A stretch of DNA of 64,000 bases from Chitinophaga dinghuensis. Its GTDB lineage: Bacteria > Bacteroidota > Bacteroidia > Chitinophagales > Chitinophagaceae. Location of the stretch: positions 186,001-250,000 of the forward strand of contig NZ_QLMA01000005.1 in assembly GCF_003259435.1 (NCBI RefSeq), read 5' to 3'. The notes below the pieces were generated by a model. That model worked only from the letters and a program-made list of their open reading frames with translations. It had not been told where the DNA came from and searched no databases. The translations under genes were made by a program, and so were the position numbers. Shown piece by piece: positions 1 to 9,301 of this stretch (its first letter is position 1; each line of letters starts with the position of its first letter).

Positions 1-49
1 AGATAAGGGCTGCCAGGAAAAGGATTAGTGCTGATTTTTTCATGATCAT
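1..49 (-). CDS. N-terminus of a secreted protein (cut by window edge)
   Basis: On the minus strand an ATG at 49 (or the in-frame ATG at 43) opens a frame reading M-I-M-K-K-S-A-L-I-L-F-L-A-A-L, which runs off the left edge. Two lysines followed by a hydrophobic stretch is a typical signal peptide start. Only about 16 codons are visible, so the product cannot be named. It is transcribed in the same direction as sbcDC but is separated from it by a hairpin at 176-210. Confidence 0.5.
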   Translation of the reverse strand, partial: MIMKKSALILFLAALI

Positions 50-175
50 GAGGGTTTGGGTTGTTCATTATCCTATGGTAAATTCAGGGGAGAGCAATAG
101 CAGGATAATAAAATCAGTTTATATCCTGAAAATAGAAGAAGCGGCTGCGATCCGCATAACATTGCCTATTAAAAA

Positions 176-210
176 CAAAAGCGCCCTGTACCGCAGTACA
201 GGACGCTCTA
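176..210 (-). terminator. Terminator downstream of sbcC
   Basis: Stem GCGCCCTGTAC / GTACAGGACGC (one mismatch) with loop CGCA. On the minus strand it is followed by a T-rich tract, as expected for intrinsic termination of the leftward sbcD-sbcC transcript whose last stop lies at 229. Confidence 0.6.
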
Positions 211-228
211 TCTATTAATTCAATCATT

Positions 229-3200
229 TTATATTCCTGTAATAGCCACTTTACTCTTGCCACTCTGCATCTTACTCACTTTTATCTGTACCGGAATACG
301 TTCCGTCATCTCCTGCACATGAGATATCACCCCTACTTTACGGCCCTGGTTATGAAGGCGCTCCAACGCATCCATGGCGATATTCAGCGTAGCAGGGTCC
401 AGGGAACCAAAGCCTTCGTCGATGAACAGGGATTCTACTTTCATTCTGCTCGAAGATAAAGAGGCCAGTCCCAATGCGAGCGCTAACGACACCAGGAAGG
501 ATTCTCCTCCGGAAAGGGAGTACACCGTACGAATTTCGTTACCCATGTCTTTATCCAATACCTGCAAGCCCAGCGAATTTGGAATTCGTTCCAATACATA
601 TCGCTGGTTCAAAAATTCCAGGTGCACGTTTGCGTGACTGAGCAAGGCGTCCAGCGTATACTCCTGTGCGATCTGCCGGAACTTCTTGCCATCGGCGGAA
701 CCAATGATTTCATTCAGTTTCTGCCAGTTCTCCCATATCTGCGTTTGCGTGGCTATCTCTTCCCGCAGCGTACCAATACGGTCTTTGTTCTCTTCATCCT
801 GTTTCAGTTTGAACTCGATGCCATTAAATTCTTTGCCCTTTTGGCGGAGCACCTCTGTTTCTACCAGCTTACTCTCTTTCAGATTCTCGAGAGTATTTTC
901 AGAGAAATGCTGCTGCCGGTGCGTATTCCAGGCGGTTGTTCTTTCCTCCAACACCGACTTCGCCTGGGTTTGTACATCGGCTATTCTCCGCAGGGCGGCC
1001 CGTTCTGTGTCCATCCATTCCGGAGGGAATGATAACAGTTGATGTAACGCTGGCTCAGAGAGGTTCGTATGTTGCTGCTGGTTATACTGATTCAGCCATT
1101 GGGTGATCTTATGTTGCAGTTCCAGCGTTTGTTGTTGCAAACTTTCCTGATCCTTCTCTGCTTGCTCTTTTCTTGCGCCAACACGGGTTTCCTCTGCTAA
1201 CAGCACATCCAGCTCCGCTTTTTTCCCGTCCTGGTTTTGACGGGCATAATCTGCGGCAGCCTTGAGATCCGCTTCTACAGCAGCTACAGGCTTTCCATCG
1301 AATATCGCTTTACGCGCTGATTGCAAAGCTGCCGCCGCTAATTCCAGGTGTACCAGCTGCTCTTGCTTTTGGCTCGCGTCTTCCGTATAATATACCACCT
1401 GCGCTTGACTGCCTGTAATAGATTCCTCTAATACCGCCTGCTTACGGGTATTTTCCTCCAGTTGCGCTATCTGACTTTTCCAGGCGGCGGCAAACTCCTG
1501 TATCTTAGCGACAAAAGATTCCGGATTTTGCTTCCATCCCTGGAACCATTGCGGGGAGGCAAAGTGGACCGACAATTGCTGCTGTACCTGTTCCAGGGCT
1601 GCTTCTGCTGCGGATATACTCTCCTTCAACATCGTCAGCTTTTCTTCCTGGGAAGTTAGCGCCCGTTCTTCATCCTTGATGGCATTGGTTTTATCCGATA
1701 GTTCTTTTTCCTGTTTGTCTAGCTGCTCTTTAGCTTTATCCAGTTTTGCTTTACTGGTTTGATATAAATGAATTTTTTCCTTTAAGGTTGTTTGCTGCAA
1801 CTTCGTTGCTTCCAGACGTGCCAGCAGCCATGCCGCTCGCTCTGTTTCCGGCTGCTGCATGCATGCGGGATATATCTGAAAGGTAGTCCAACTGAGCTGT
1901 TGTGCCGCGATGGCCGCCTCTTTGGCCTGTACTTCCTTATCCTTAGTAGCAATAGTGACCACAATAAGATCCCGGGATTTTTGCAACCCACTATGAGTAG
2001 TCAGACAATTGGTATATTCTTTTTCCGCGGCATTGTAATCCGACTCCAGTTCAGCGAGGAGATTACTGAGACGCGGGTCATGGGTTGCATAGGGATGTTC
2101 CTTGCTACCGCAGACAGGGCAAGGCTCTTCAGGCGTAAGCTGTTCTCTCAGTTTTTCTACATCTGCCGCAGCAGCCACTCTGGCCTTATCCCGTGCTGAA
2201 AGCGCCACGTCTTTCTGGGCTTTGGCCAATGTCATGGCGGTTGCAGCCAGCTGCAACTCCGATTCCACTTTCGTTAACGCTTCGCGCTGCTCTTGTAGTT
2301 GTTGCTGCAAAGTGTCTGTTTCCTGCCTGGAGTGATAGAGCAATTTCCACTGAGCTTCCGCGCGCAATATGTCTTCCACGGCAAGATCAATCTGATTCTT
2401 TTCCTCTTCCAGGCGTATAACGTCTGTTGTCTGAAGTTGGGACGAGGCTTGCTGATAGGCCGTTTGTTCTTGTTGACAAGTAGCCTGCAAGTCTGCTTGT
2501 GTGGACTTCAATGCGACTAACCTGGTTTTGCCCGATTGAATCAAATCCTTTATGCTGGCTAATTCCACAGCATATCTATCCAGATCGGCCACTTTAACGC
2601 CGGCATTATGCAATACAGAAAGGATGAATTCCTGCTGTTCGGCAATGGGTTGCCGACTTACATTATCCGTTTTCCATTTCGTTAACGCTGTAATGGACGC
2701 CGCCAGGTTTTCTGCGGCTGTATTTTTTTGTGATAATTCTTCTTCTTGCTGCTGTAGCCGTTTTCGGGCCTCATCTCGCTGTGCGGTTGCCTGGCGAATT
2801 TGCTCCTGTTTTTCTTTCAGTTGCACATCCAGTGCCCGGGCTTCTATCAGCTTGGGCTGCGCGCTTTCCTGCTCCTGTACGGCTTTATCCAGTTGCTGCT
2901 GTAGTTCCAGTAAAATGGTTTGCAAACTTACTTTCTGCTGTAACAGGCTATCCAGTTGCCCCATCAGCGAAGTGGCTTCCTGGGTTTTATCGTTTAGTTG
3001 CTTTTGTGTGGTTTGTAATGCTTCTACTGTGGCTCGGAGGGGCTGCACTTTCGCCACCTGTTCCAGTTGCTGTTCTCTGGGCGCTGCATGTTGCACTTCA
3101 GCAGTAGCAGTATCATATGCCTGTTGGGCAGCTTCCTGGCTTTCCATCAAAGTTGCCAGACGTTCGTGCCAGTCGATTTCTCTGGTCAGCGTTTCTATCC

Positions 3201-3960
3201 GTTGTTCTGTTGACTGGATCGCAGTTTGGAGAGACGCTTTCTCTTGCTGCAGGGCCTCCAGTTCAGCGGTGGTAAGCGTGGAAATTCCTTCCTGTTTGGC
3301 TGTCAGCGCTTTTACCACCAGTTGCTGATCAGCAGACCGGCGGAATATTCTTTGGGATATTTCCGTGTAGATGGTGGTTCCTGTCAGTTTCTCCAACAGG
3401 GAAGCCTTTTCATCTCTGCCGGCTTTCAGAAAAGCGGTGAAGTCGCCCTGAGCAAGGAGTACAGAGCGGGTAAACTGTTCAAAGTTCAGTCCTACCAATC
3501 GTGCTATCTCCTCTTGCAGTTCCCCTTTTTTACCAGGTACGGCTGCATTGGTATGGATATTTTTAAGTGCAATTTCATAAGCCTGTAATGCGCCATCGGC
3601 CTTATTACGCGCTCTTCTCACGCTCCATGTGGCGCGATAGGGCTGACCATCCACTCCCACGAAATCTACTTCTGCATAGCCATCCGCGGTACCATCGCGG
3701 AGAATGCCGCGTATATCGCTTTGATTGATGGTAGCGCCTTGTACATCCTGCACTTCTACCCCACTCTCCGCTTGCTTGTAGCGGGGCGTTTTGGCATATA
3801 AGGCCAGGCATAGGGCATCCAGAATAGTAGATTTACCTGCGCCGGTAGGCCCTGTGATAGCGAAAATACCGGCTTGCTGTAAAGGGGCCTGGGTGAAATC
3901 TATTTCCACAGTACCTTCCAGCGATGCCAGGTTTTTTATGCGTATGGCACGTATCTTCAT
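229..3960 (-). CDS. sbcC: SbcC-type nuclease ATPase subunit (Rad50-like)
   Basis: Large subunit of the SbcCD exonuclease, an ATP-driven complex that opens and trims DNA hairpins and protein-blocked ends. The 1243-residue length is normal for the family. Walker A GPTGAGKST lies at residues 37-45. Two long Q/E/A-rich coiled coils flank a zinc hook CPVCG near residue 614. The ABC signature LSGGES is near residue 1147 and Walker B LFIDEGFGSLD near 1175. The ATG at 3960 is one base after the sbcD stop, so the two are co-transcribed with sbcD first. A terminator-like hairpin follows at 176-210. No oddities seen. Confidence 0.95.
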   Translation of the reverse strand: MKIRAIRIKNLASLEGTVEIDFTQAPLQQAGIFAITGPTGAGKSTILDALCLALYAKTPRYKQAESGVEVQDVQGATINQSDIRGILRDGTADGYAEVDFVGVDGQPYRATWSVRRARNKADGALQAYEIALKNIHTNAAVPGKKGELQEEIARLVGLNFEQFTRSVLLAQGDFTAFLKAGRDEKASLLEKLTGTTIYTEISQRIFRRSADQQLVVKALTAKQEGISTLTTAELEALQQEKASLQTAIQSTEQRIETLTREIDWHERLATLMESQEAAQQAYDTATAEVQHAAPREQQLEQVAKVQPLRATVEALQTTQKQLNDKTQEATSLMGQLDSLLQQKVSLQTILLELQQQLDKAVQEQESAQPKLIEARALDVQLKEKQEQIRQATAQRDEARKRLQQQEEELSQKNTAAENLAASITALTKWKTDNVSRQPIAEQQEFILSVLHNAGVKVADLDRYAVELASIKDLIQSGKTRLVALKSTQADLQATCQQEQTAYQQASSQLQTTDVIRLEEEKNQIDLAVEDILRAEAQWKLLYHSRQETDTLQQQLQEQREALTKVESELQLAATAMTLAKAQKDVALSARDKARVAAAADVEKLREQLTPEEPCPVCGSKEHPYATHDPRLSNLLAELESDYNAAEKEYTNCLTTHSGLQKSRDLIVVTIATKDKEVQAKEAAIAAQQLSWTTFQIYPACMQQPETERAAWLLARLEATKLQQTTLKEKIHLYQTSKAKLDKAKEQLDKQEKELSDKTNAIKDEERALTSQEEKLTMLKESISAAEAALEQVQQQLSVHFASPQWFQGWKQNPESFVAKIQEFAAAWKSQIAQLEENTRKQAVLEESITGSQAQVVYYTEDASQKQEQLVHLELAAAALQSARKAIFDGKPVAAVEADLKAAADYARQNQDGKKAELDVLLAEETRVGARKEQAEKDQESLQQQTLELQHKITQWLNQYNQQQHTNLSEPALHQLLSFPPEWMDTERAALRRIADVQTQAKSVLEERTTAWNTHRQQHFSENTLENLKESKLVETEVLRQKGKEFNGIEFKLKQDEENKDRIGTLREEIATQTQIWENWQKLNEIIGSADGKKFRQIAQEYTLDALLSHANVHLEFLNQRYVLERIPNSLGLQVLDKDMGNEIRTVYSLSGGESFLVSLALALGLASLSSSRMKVESLFIDEGFGSLDPATLNIAMDALERLHNQGRKVGVISHVQEMTERIPVQIKVSKMQSGKSKVAITGI

Positions 3961-3961
3961 G

Positions 3962-5209
3962 CTAATTCTCCGAATGGTTAACTTCCTGCGCTACTTCCTG
4001 GAACAGCTGTAGTAATTCCGCAGGAACGGGGTTATTGTATTTTACCTGATAGGCTTTTGCAAAAATATCTGCCGGCTGCAACTCCTGTAAGTTGCTACCA
4101 GCTATAGTTTCCGGCGTATCCACCGACACGTCTCCCTTACTATATTTTACATCAATCTTTGCTAAGCGCACGTATTTATTTTGCAAGGTGGTTTCAACTC
4201 TGTGTCTCAGGGAAGGTTCTGGGCCATCCAGTAATACTCTTACTTCCAGATAAGGCGCAGGAACGGTAGTCTCCTCCGTTTTCTCCGGCAAACTTTCCAA
4301 TGCCGTCAGTACTTCCGACAACTCACTGTGCACACTTGGTATACGCTGTAATCCCACTGATACGGGCACTTCCAAAGTAGCTGGCAAGGAGATCTGTTCT
4401 CCTTCCAGGTTAAACACTACCACCTGATGTCGGTAATTAAATTCAGAAAACGACATAGGTAGCGGACTTCCGCTATACCGGATATGTTCTTTACCTCCGA
4501 TACGCTGGGATTTATGAATATGGCCAAGGGCAACATATTTGATGTCTGCATGAAAAGCATCTGTGGAGACGCATTCCACTCCACCCATAATGAGCCTTTC
4601 TGTTTTATCCAGTTCTGTAATCTCTGCCTGTTGCGTATGCATATGGCCCATGGCAATAATGGCCTGGCCTGGCTGCTTGTATTGCAGGGCATGTTGGTAT
4701 ACCTGTTCGTACATGGCTGCAATGCCCGCAGCATAAGGATTTTCAGCGCCTGCTGTTTCCGGGTAATCGCCCATCCGTAAAAAAGGCAGTGCCAGACACC
4801 AGGCAACCGTGTTTCCGGATGCATGCTTGATCGGAATAATCAGTTTATCATAATCGATCTGGCCTTCTGCATCTCTTTCCACCACCCCGACGATATGGAT
4901 ATTGGATGATTCCAACAGCGGTTTGGGAGATTCCAGTCGCGCAGCAGAATCGTGATTACCTGCCGTCATGATGATCTGTAAGTCCGGATTATTCCTGATG
5001 GCGGTTGCCAGGAAAGTATATAGCATTCTGATTGCATTGGCAGCAGGATTCGACACATCGAATACATCGCCGCTAATCAGCAATACATCAATTTTTTCAT
5101 CTATAAGTGTTTGCAACAGCCAGTTAAGGAACTGCTGATGCTCATAAGAACGATCGTATTCGTGGAATAACTGACCGATATGCCAGTCGGCAGTATGCAG
5201 CACTTTCAT
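3962..5209 (-). CDS. sbcD: SbcD-type nuclease subunit (Mre11-like)
   Basis: Metallophosphoesterase subunit of SbcCD that cuts DNA. The metal-binding motifs are in order: D8-W-H10, GDVFD at 47-51, GNHD at 84-87, then GHMH and GHIH further on. It has 415 residues with the usual C-terminal capping region. The start at 5209 gives the canonical MKVLHTADWHIG opening. It is the first gene of the operon with sbcC, with a 1-nt gap. The upstream gap 5210-5348 holds only a copy of the palindromic repeat described at 5309-5326. Confidence 0.95.
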   Translation of the reverse strand: MKVLHTADWHIGQLFHEYDRSYEHQQFLNWLLQTLIDEKIDVLLISGDVFDVSNPAANAIRMLYTFLATAIRNNPDLQIIMTAGNHDSAARLESPKPLLESSNIHIVGVVERDAEGQIDYDKLIIPIKHASGNTVAWCLALPFLRMGDYPETAGAENPYAAGIAAMYEQVYQHALQYKQPGQAIIAMGHMHTQQAEITELDKTERLIMGGVECVSTDAFHADIKYVALGHIHKSQRIGGKEHIRYSGSPLPMSFSEFNYRHQVVVFNLEGEQISLPATLEVPVSVGLQRIPSVHSELSEVLTALESLPEKTEETTVPAPYLEVRVLLDGPEPSLRHRVETTLQNKYVRLAKIDVKYSKGDVSVDTPETIAGSNLQELQPADIFAKAYQVKYNNPVPAELLQLFQEVAQEVNHSEN

Positions 5210-5308
5210 TACCCAAACATTTGGTCGAAAGTACGTTAATTTTTTGGGACGGTAGAAACAGCCGGATCTGAGGCGTGGATGAAGAAAAAGCGTAACATAT
5301 CAGATATC

Positions 5309-5326
5309 GGGAGACACGCGTCTTCC
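5309..5326. repeat. Interspersed palindrome, copy A (diverged)
   Basis: GGGAGACACGCGTCTTCC, an imperfect copy of the palindrome GGGAGACACGTGTCTCCC that occurs perfectly at 13251 and 31877. It is intergenic, between the MocR gene's 3' end and sbcD's 5' end. Confidence 0.6.
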
Positions 5327-5348
5327 GACACATAATTTCTACCTTCAG

Positions 5349-6764
5349 CTATGATAACATATGCACTAATCGCCCTAGTCGTTTCAGTTGCTGCTGCACC
5401 TCGTCCGACCAATACAATCCGATGGATATGCGCATACAATGCTCAAACTGATGTTGCAGCGTAAACATTCTTCCGGGCGCAATACTGATTTTATGCTTCA
5501 TCGCGATATCAAAGAGTTCGGTGGTATTCACTGCTTTATTGAACTGAACCCAAAGCGCCAGTCCACCTTGTGGCCTGCTGACCCTCGTATCTTCCGGGAA
5601 GTAGTCCGCTATAGCCGACGTATAGTGATCACAGTTAGATTGCAAATTGCTGCGTAGTTTACGGAGATGACTTTCATACTTGCCGCTTCTCAGGAAATTG
5701 GCGACAGCCTCCTGGGTGATCGTCGTAGATGAAATAGCGTGTACCAGCTTTAGTTTCATAATTTCTTCCTTGTATTTTCCCGGAGCCACCCATCCTACTC
5801 TATAGCCAGGGGCCAGTGTTTTAGACACCGCGCTGCACCACAGTACATTGCCTGTGGTATCAAAGGTTTTGCAACAGGGCGGTCTTTGTCCTTCGAAATA
5901 CAGATCGCCGTAGATGTCGTCTTCAATGAGTGGGATATTATGTTTTGCCAGCAGTTTTACAATTGCTTTCTTGTTTTCTGTTGGCATACAGCTACCTAAA
6001 GGCGTATTAAAATTGGGTACGAGCAGGCAGAGATCTATTTTATGAATCACTTTTTTCAACGCTTCTATTTCAACGCCGGTTACTGGGTGCGTTGGCAGTT
6101 CCAAGACTTTTAAACCCAGACTCCTCGCCAGTTGCAGGCTTCCCGGGTAACAAGGACTTTCCATCGCAATAGTATCGCCTGGTTGGCTGAGGGCCATCAT
6201 ACAGAAGGATAAGGCATTCATGCCGCCGGCCGTGGTCACCAGGTCATCGGCGGTGAGTTGTCCGCCCCAGTGATGGGAGCGCGCAGCGATCATGCGACGT
6301 AGGTTTTCATTGCCCTGGAAGGGCTCATAGGCAGTTCCTGCCGAGCGCAGGTTCCTCGTAGCCTGAACGATTTCTTTGTTTAATCTTGCCAGTGGCAGTA
6401 ATTCACTGGAAGGTACGCCCATGGAGAGCAAAGTGAGATCGTTGCGGCCCATGGTGCTAAAGACTTTCTGAATGAGGCCTTCTGGTTCTTTGTTATGCGT
6501 GCCGGCGGAAGGCTTACTCACTTCAGGGAGTTGTAGTCGCTGATAAGGCAACTGATTCACAAAGTAACCCGATTGGGGTTTTGAAACGATGAGCGATTGT
6601 GCTTCCAATTCCAGGAAAACCCTTTTAGCCGTATTCATTCCAATGCCGTACTCCTGGCAAAGCATTCTCACGGAGGGTAGCTTATCGCCAGGCTGTAGGG
6701 TACCTTTTCTGATAAGGCCCGCTATTTTACCGGATATATCGAGGTAGAGAAAATCCCGTTTCAT
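5349..6764 (-). CDS. MocR/PdxR-family GntR regulator with aminotransferase-like domain
   Basis: Transcription factor made of an N-terminal GntR winged helix (first ~70 residues: ISGKIAGLIRKGTLQPGDKLPSVR) joined to a PLP-binding fold-type-I aminotransferase domain. The probable PLP lysine is in the SAVSKTLAPGYRVGW motif near residue 308. The frame is open upstream to an ATG at 6797, but that extension would encode one copy of the operator-like repeat. The ATG at 6764 (MKRDFLYLDIS) starts exactly where GntR domains do, so I chose it. Divergent from the GNAT gene at 6860, with overlapping promoters and two ACTGTGTCCAT repeats between them, so it probably controls itself and that neighbour. The effector is unknown; PLP or an amino compound would fit the family. 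Confidence 0.88.
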   Translation of the reverse strand: MKRDFLYLDISGKIAGLIRKGTLQPGDKLPSVRMLCQEYGIGMNTAKRVFLELEAQSLIVSKPQSGYFVNQLPYQRLQLPEVSKPSAGTHNKEPEGLIQKVFSTMGRNDLTLLSMGVPSSELLPLARLNKEIVQATRNLRSAGTAYEPFQGNENLRRMIAARSHHWGGQLTADDLVTTAGGMNALSFCMMALSQPGDTIAMESPCYPGSLQLARSLGLKVLELPTHPVTGVEIEALKKVIHKIDLCLLVPNFNTPLGSCMPTENKKAIVKLLAKHNIPLIEDDIYGDLYFEGQRPPCCKTFDTTGNVLWCSAVSKTLAPGYRVGWVAPGKYKEEIMKLKLVHAISSTTITQEAVANFLRSGKYESHLRKLRSNLQSNCDHYTSAIADYFPEDTRVSRPQGGLALWVQFNKAVNTTELFDIAMKHKISIAPGRMFTLQHQFEHCMRISIGLYWSDEVQQQLKRLGRLVHMLS

Positions 6765-6776
6765 GGTATCAAAATA

Positions 6777-6817
6777 ACTGTGTCCATAAAAATACAAAAA
6801 ACTGATACTGTGTCCAT
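6777..6817. promoter_or_regulatory. Two direct operator-like repeats between the MocR and GNAT genes
   Basis: ACTGTGTCCAT occurs exactly at 6777-6787 and again at 6807-6817, in the same orientation, 30 bp apart start to start (about three helical turns). MocR-family regulators are known to bind direct repeats. The right repeat overlaps where the -33 element of the GNAT promoter should lie. Both repeats lie just downstream of the predicted MocR start point. This fits activation of the GNAT gene and self-repression, which is inference. Confidence 0.6.
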
Positions 6818-6825
6818 TTTAGGTA

Positions 6826-6839
6826 CAAAGGTACTTTTG
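6826..6839. promoter_or_regulatory. Overlapping divergent -7 elements
   Basis: Plus strand TACTTTTG at 6832-6839 and minus strand TACCTTTG at 6833-6826 both match the Bacteroidota TAnnTTTG box and share two bases. The first would drive the GNAT gene (ATG 21 nt downstream) and the second the MocR gene. Confidence 0.55.
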
Positions 6840-6859
6840 TAGCATAAATTATTCGCACC

Positions 6860-7285
6860 ATGTTGGAAGTAATTATTAAAACGGGTAAGGAAAATATGGA
6901 CATTGCCATGATCCATCATTATTTGAGCGAGGAGTCTTATTGGGCGCAGGGGATATCATATGAGTTGGTAGAAAATTCACTGACGCACTCTTATTGCGTG
7001 GGCGCTTTTCTGGATGGCCGGCAGGTAGGATTTGGACGCGTGATTACGGACTACAGTACCTTTGCATGGTTTGCAGATTTCCTGGTGCTGCCGGCATTCC
7101 AGGGCCGCGGTATTGCAAAAAAAATGCTCACACATATACTGGAACTGTCCTGGTCCAGGGGATTGAGAAGAAAAATGTTGAATACCAGCGATGCGCATGA
7201 GTTGTATCGTCAGTTCCAGTTTACGGAACCAGCAAAGCCAGGGAATCTGATGGAGATATTCCGACCTGGGATGTATGTGAAATAG
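6860..7285 (+). CDS. GNAT-family N-acetyltransferase
   Basis: A 141-residue acetyltransferase of the GNAT fold, which moves an acetyl group from acetyl-CoA to an unknown amine. The core reads VGFGRVITDYSTFAWFADFLVLPAFQGRGIAKKML. The Q-x-x-G-x-A type acetyl-CoA loop is QGRGIAKK around residues 81-88. The C-terminal tail resembles the common small GNATs ending in M-x-x-Y. It is divergent from a MocR regulator and probably under its control. The substrate cannot be read from the sequence. Confidence 0.88.
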   Translation: MLEVIIKTGKENMDIAMIHHYLSEESYWAQGISYELVENSLTHSYCVGAFLDGRQVGFGRVITDYSTFAWFADFLVLPAFQGRGIAKKMLTHILELSWSRGLRRKMLNTSDAHELYRQFQFTEPAKPGNLMEIFRPGMYVK

Positions 7286-7291
7286 GTAGCT

Positions 7292-7309
7292 GGCAGACGC
7301 GCGTCTCCC
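7292..7309. repeat. Interspersed palindrome, copy B (diverged)
   Basis: GGCAGACGCGCGTCTCCC, related to GGGAGACACGTGTCTCCC. It is the inter-gene spacer just after the GNAT stop codon. Confidence 0.5.
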
Positions 7310-7325
7310 AAAAAAATAAATAAAA

Positions 7326-7355
7326 ACTCCTGCAGAACGCACTGTCTGCAGGAGT
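7326..7355 (-). terminator. Terminator of the transglutaminase-like gene
   Basis: Perfect 11-bp stem ACTCCTGCAGA / TCTGCAGGAGT with an 8-nt loop. On the minus strand it is followed by T5, a classical intrinsic terminator 24 nt past the stop at 7379. Confidence 0.75.
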
Positions 7356-7378
7356 AACACTTCATCATCAAAACCGAA

Positions 7379-9301
7379 TTATTTCTGGATATCCAGTTGG
7401 ATGGTCTGGGTATTGACCAGCAGCGTTTCTTTATCTACTACCAATACTTTCAGCGGTTGTTTACCGGCTTTATTGGTATCGAATACTAGTACGCTGTGTT
7501 CTTCAGATATCAGCTGGAGGCCGTTTTCTTCTTCCTGCTCGAATTCCAGGATGGCGTTTTCACCTGAAGAAAGGGACAGGTAGAAGCGATCGCCCAGTTT
7601 AGGTTGCAGGGTGGAATAATGTACCTGAGCGGCTGGAAGATGGGTGGTAATATCCTTCACTTCATGCTTCCGGGCTGTTTGCAGGAACCATTTTGCGAGT
7701 CCCATAATATCTGTAGCAGGATCGCTGCAAGATATTTGCATCACCACATTGTCTTGCAGGAAGACTACAATAGGATATTGTTTATTCACGCTTACGGCGG
7801 AATATTGTCCCAGATCTTCCGGACCTGCTTCGTAGCTAGGGTTTGCACCTTCAGTAAATCCGGTTACAGCAAAAAACCGGTTATGTGCCAGTTCTTTAGA
7901 TCCGGAAATGACGTGCAATTTGATATTCATACTTTGTTCCCCATGGTTAAGCATGAATATTTTCACCACTTCTTCCGCACCTGGCACTACTTCTTCATAG
8001 CCTGTTTTCCATTTGCCATGTAATGCTGGGCAATCGGCTGGATCAGGCCATTTTGCTGCAATGCCGCTTTTATCTTCTTTCAGCGTTTTCACTTCTTTAT
8101 ACTTCAGTAGTTTTTTAATAGCGGCCACGTGTGCAATGCTTCCTGTTTCCTTCACCGCATTAACGGTGTTCACATATCTTACGCCCAACCAGGCCGTAAC
8201 ATTATTCACGGTGCCTTGCGGAACGCGTGGCGGATTAGGATACTGTGTGTCTACCGCTGCTGCAACATACTGGGCCAGCGTTTCACCACCTCTATGCGGA
8301 CCGGCGCATGCATCTGCCACTAAAGCATAATTCGTTACGTTTACGAATGCATGGTTACCGAAAGCGGTACGGGTGGGGTCAAATACATTTACCACAGGCT
8401 GATTGCCGGCAGAGGCATAGAATGGATTATTACACCATCCACGGCCAATCAATGGCGTTTGTTTGAGATAACCAAAAGGCTGCATGAACAACCATTGCGT
8501 GCCATATCCTGCGCTCATCAGCAGATACTGCAGAACGGAAGCGGTATCATAGCAATTCAGGATGGAATTCGGCTGATTGTTATGAGCATAGATGTAAGAA
8601 TTGTAGTACAGGGTAATATTGTTTTTATTACCGTCAGTACGCAGACTGGTGAAGAACGTAGCTCCATTCCAAACATCATATCTTGGCGGGATATAGTTGT
8701 ACACGGAGTCCACATAGTAAGAAACTGGTTGTGCGTTTGCTCTGATCAGCGAAGCATTTTCATCATAAGGGTATGCGTGAATTGCTTTGGTGGCAGTAGC
8801 AATGGCTTCCAGTGCTTCCAGGTTTATTCCTTTACGATAAAGGGCTGCCGGCATTTCTTTGGTGTTGGTCCAATAAATAGGAATCCAGGTAGTCCCCAAG
8901 GGAATGATGTCTTTCTTGCCTTCTGTCAGTTGCCAATGCAGGGTATGATTACGCAAGGCCGCAAATTCATCCGGCGTTTGAGTAGCTTTAGCAATCACAG
9001 TATCGCCGTTTACCTTACCGGCAAATAAAACTTCGCCATTGTCCGACAGTGCCTCCAAAGTATGGTTGCCTGATAATGGTTTACTGGAAGAGATTTTCAC
9101 TTCCAGGGCATTCTCCTCTTTCCTGTTGATATCAAAAACAACGGGAGTACCCTTGGCATGCGCATGTCTCCTACTGGTCCATAACAAATGATGGGGGTTT
9201 ACAATTTTGTTTTTGTGGGATACGGGCAGATTGTGTAATGCACGGATAGAATGAAGTGTTACCACTTCTACCGCCTCAAGGGTGGCTGACTCGGTTTTCA
9301 T
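7379..9301 (-). CDS. Transglutaminase-like protein of unknown role
   Basis: A 640-residue protein with no signal peptide or membrane segment. In the middle I see a possible Cys-His-Asp triad of the transglutaminase/papain-like fold: NCYDTASVLQYLLMSAGY (Cys near 250), AFGNHAFVNV (His near 314) and VADACAGPHRGG (Asp near 328). The N-terminal ~150 residues look like a beta-sandwich (GNHTLEALSDNGEVLFAG), and the C-terminal part also looks beta-rich. It stands alone, with its own terminator at 7326-7355. Such folds can be proteases, amidases or cross-linking enzymes, and which applies here is unknown. Family assignment rests on the triad pattern only. Confidence 0.65.
   Translation of the reverse strand: MKTESATLEAVEVVTLHSIRALHNLPVSHKNKIVNPHHLLWTSRRHAHAKGTPVVFDINRKEENALEVKISSSKPLSGNHTLEALSDNGEVLFAGKVNGDTVIAKATQTPDEFAALRNHTLHWQLTEGKKDIIPLGTTWIPIYWTNTKEMPAALYRKGINLEALEAIATATKAIHAYPYDENASLIRANAQPVSYYVDSVYNYIPPRYDVWNGATFFTSLRTDGNKNNITLYYNSYIYAHNNQPNSILNCYDTASVLQYLLMSAGYGTQWLFMQPFGYLKQTPLIGRGWCNNPFYASAGNQPVVNVFDPTRTAFGNHAFVNVTNYALVADACAGPHRGGETLAQYVAAAVDTQYPNPPRVPQGTVNNVTAWLGVRYVNTVNAVKETGSIAHVAAIKKLLKYKEVKTLKEDKSGIAAKWPDPADCPALHGKWKTGYEEVVPGAEEVVKIFMLNHGEQSMNIKLHVISGSKELAHNRFFAVTGFTEGANPSYEAGPEDLGQYSAVSVNKQYPIVVFLQDNVVMQISCSDPATDIMGLAKWFLQTARKHEVKDITTHLPAAQVHYSTLQPKLGDRFYLSLSSGENAILEFEQEEENGLQLISEEHSVLVFDTNKAGKQPLKVLVVDKETLLVNTQTIQLDIQK

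Noticed and set aside
2552-3328. 258-codon ORF on the plus strand, Cys/Ser-rich
   Set aside because: Antisense to sbcC; its odd composition is the mirror of Gln/Ala-rich coiled-coil codons.
8351-9028. 225-codon ORF on the plus strand
   Set aside because: Antisense to the transglutaminase-like gene, which has clear motifs and codon bias; no domain in the shadow frame.
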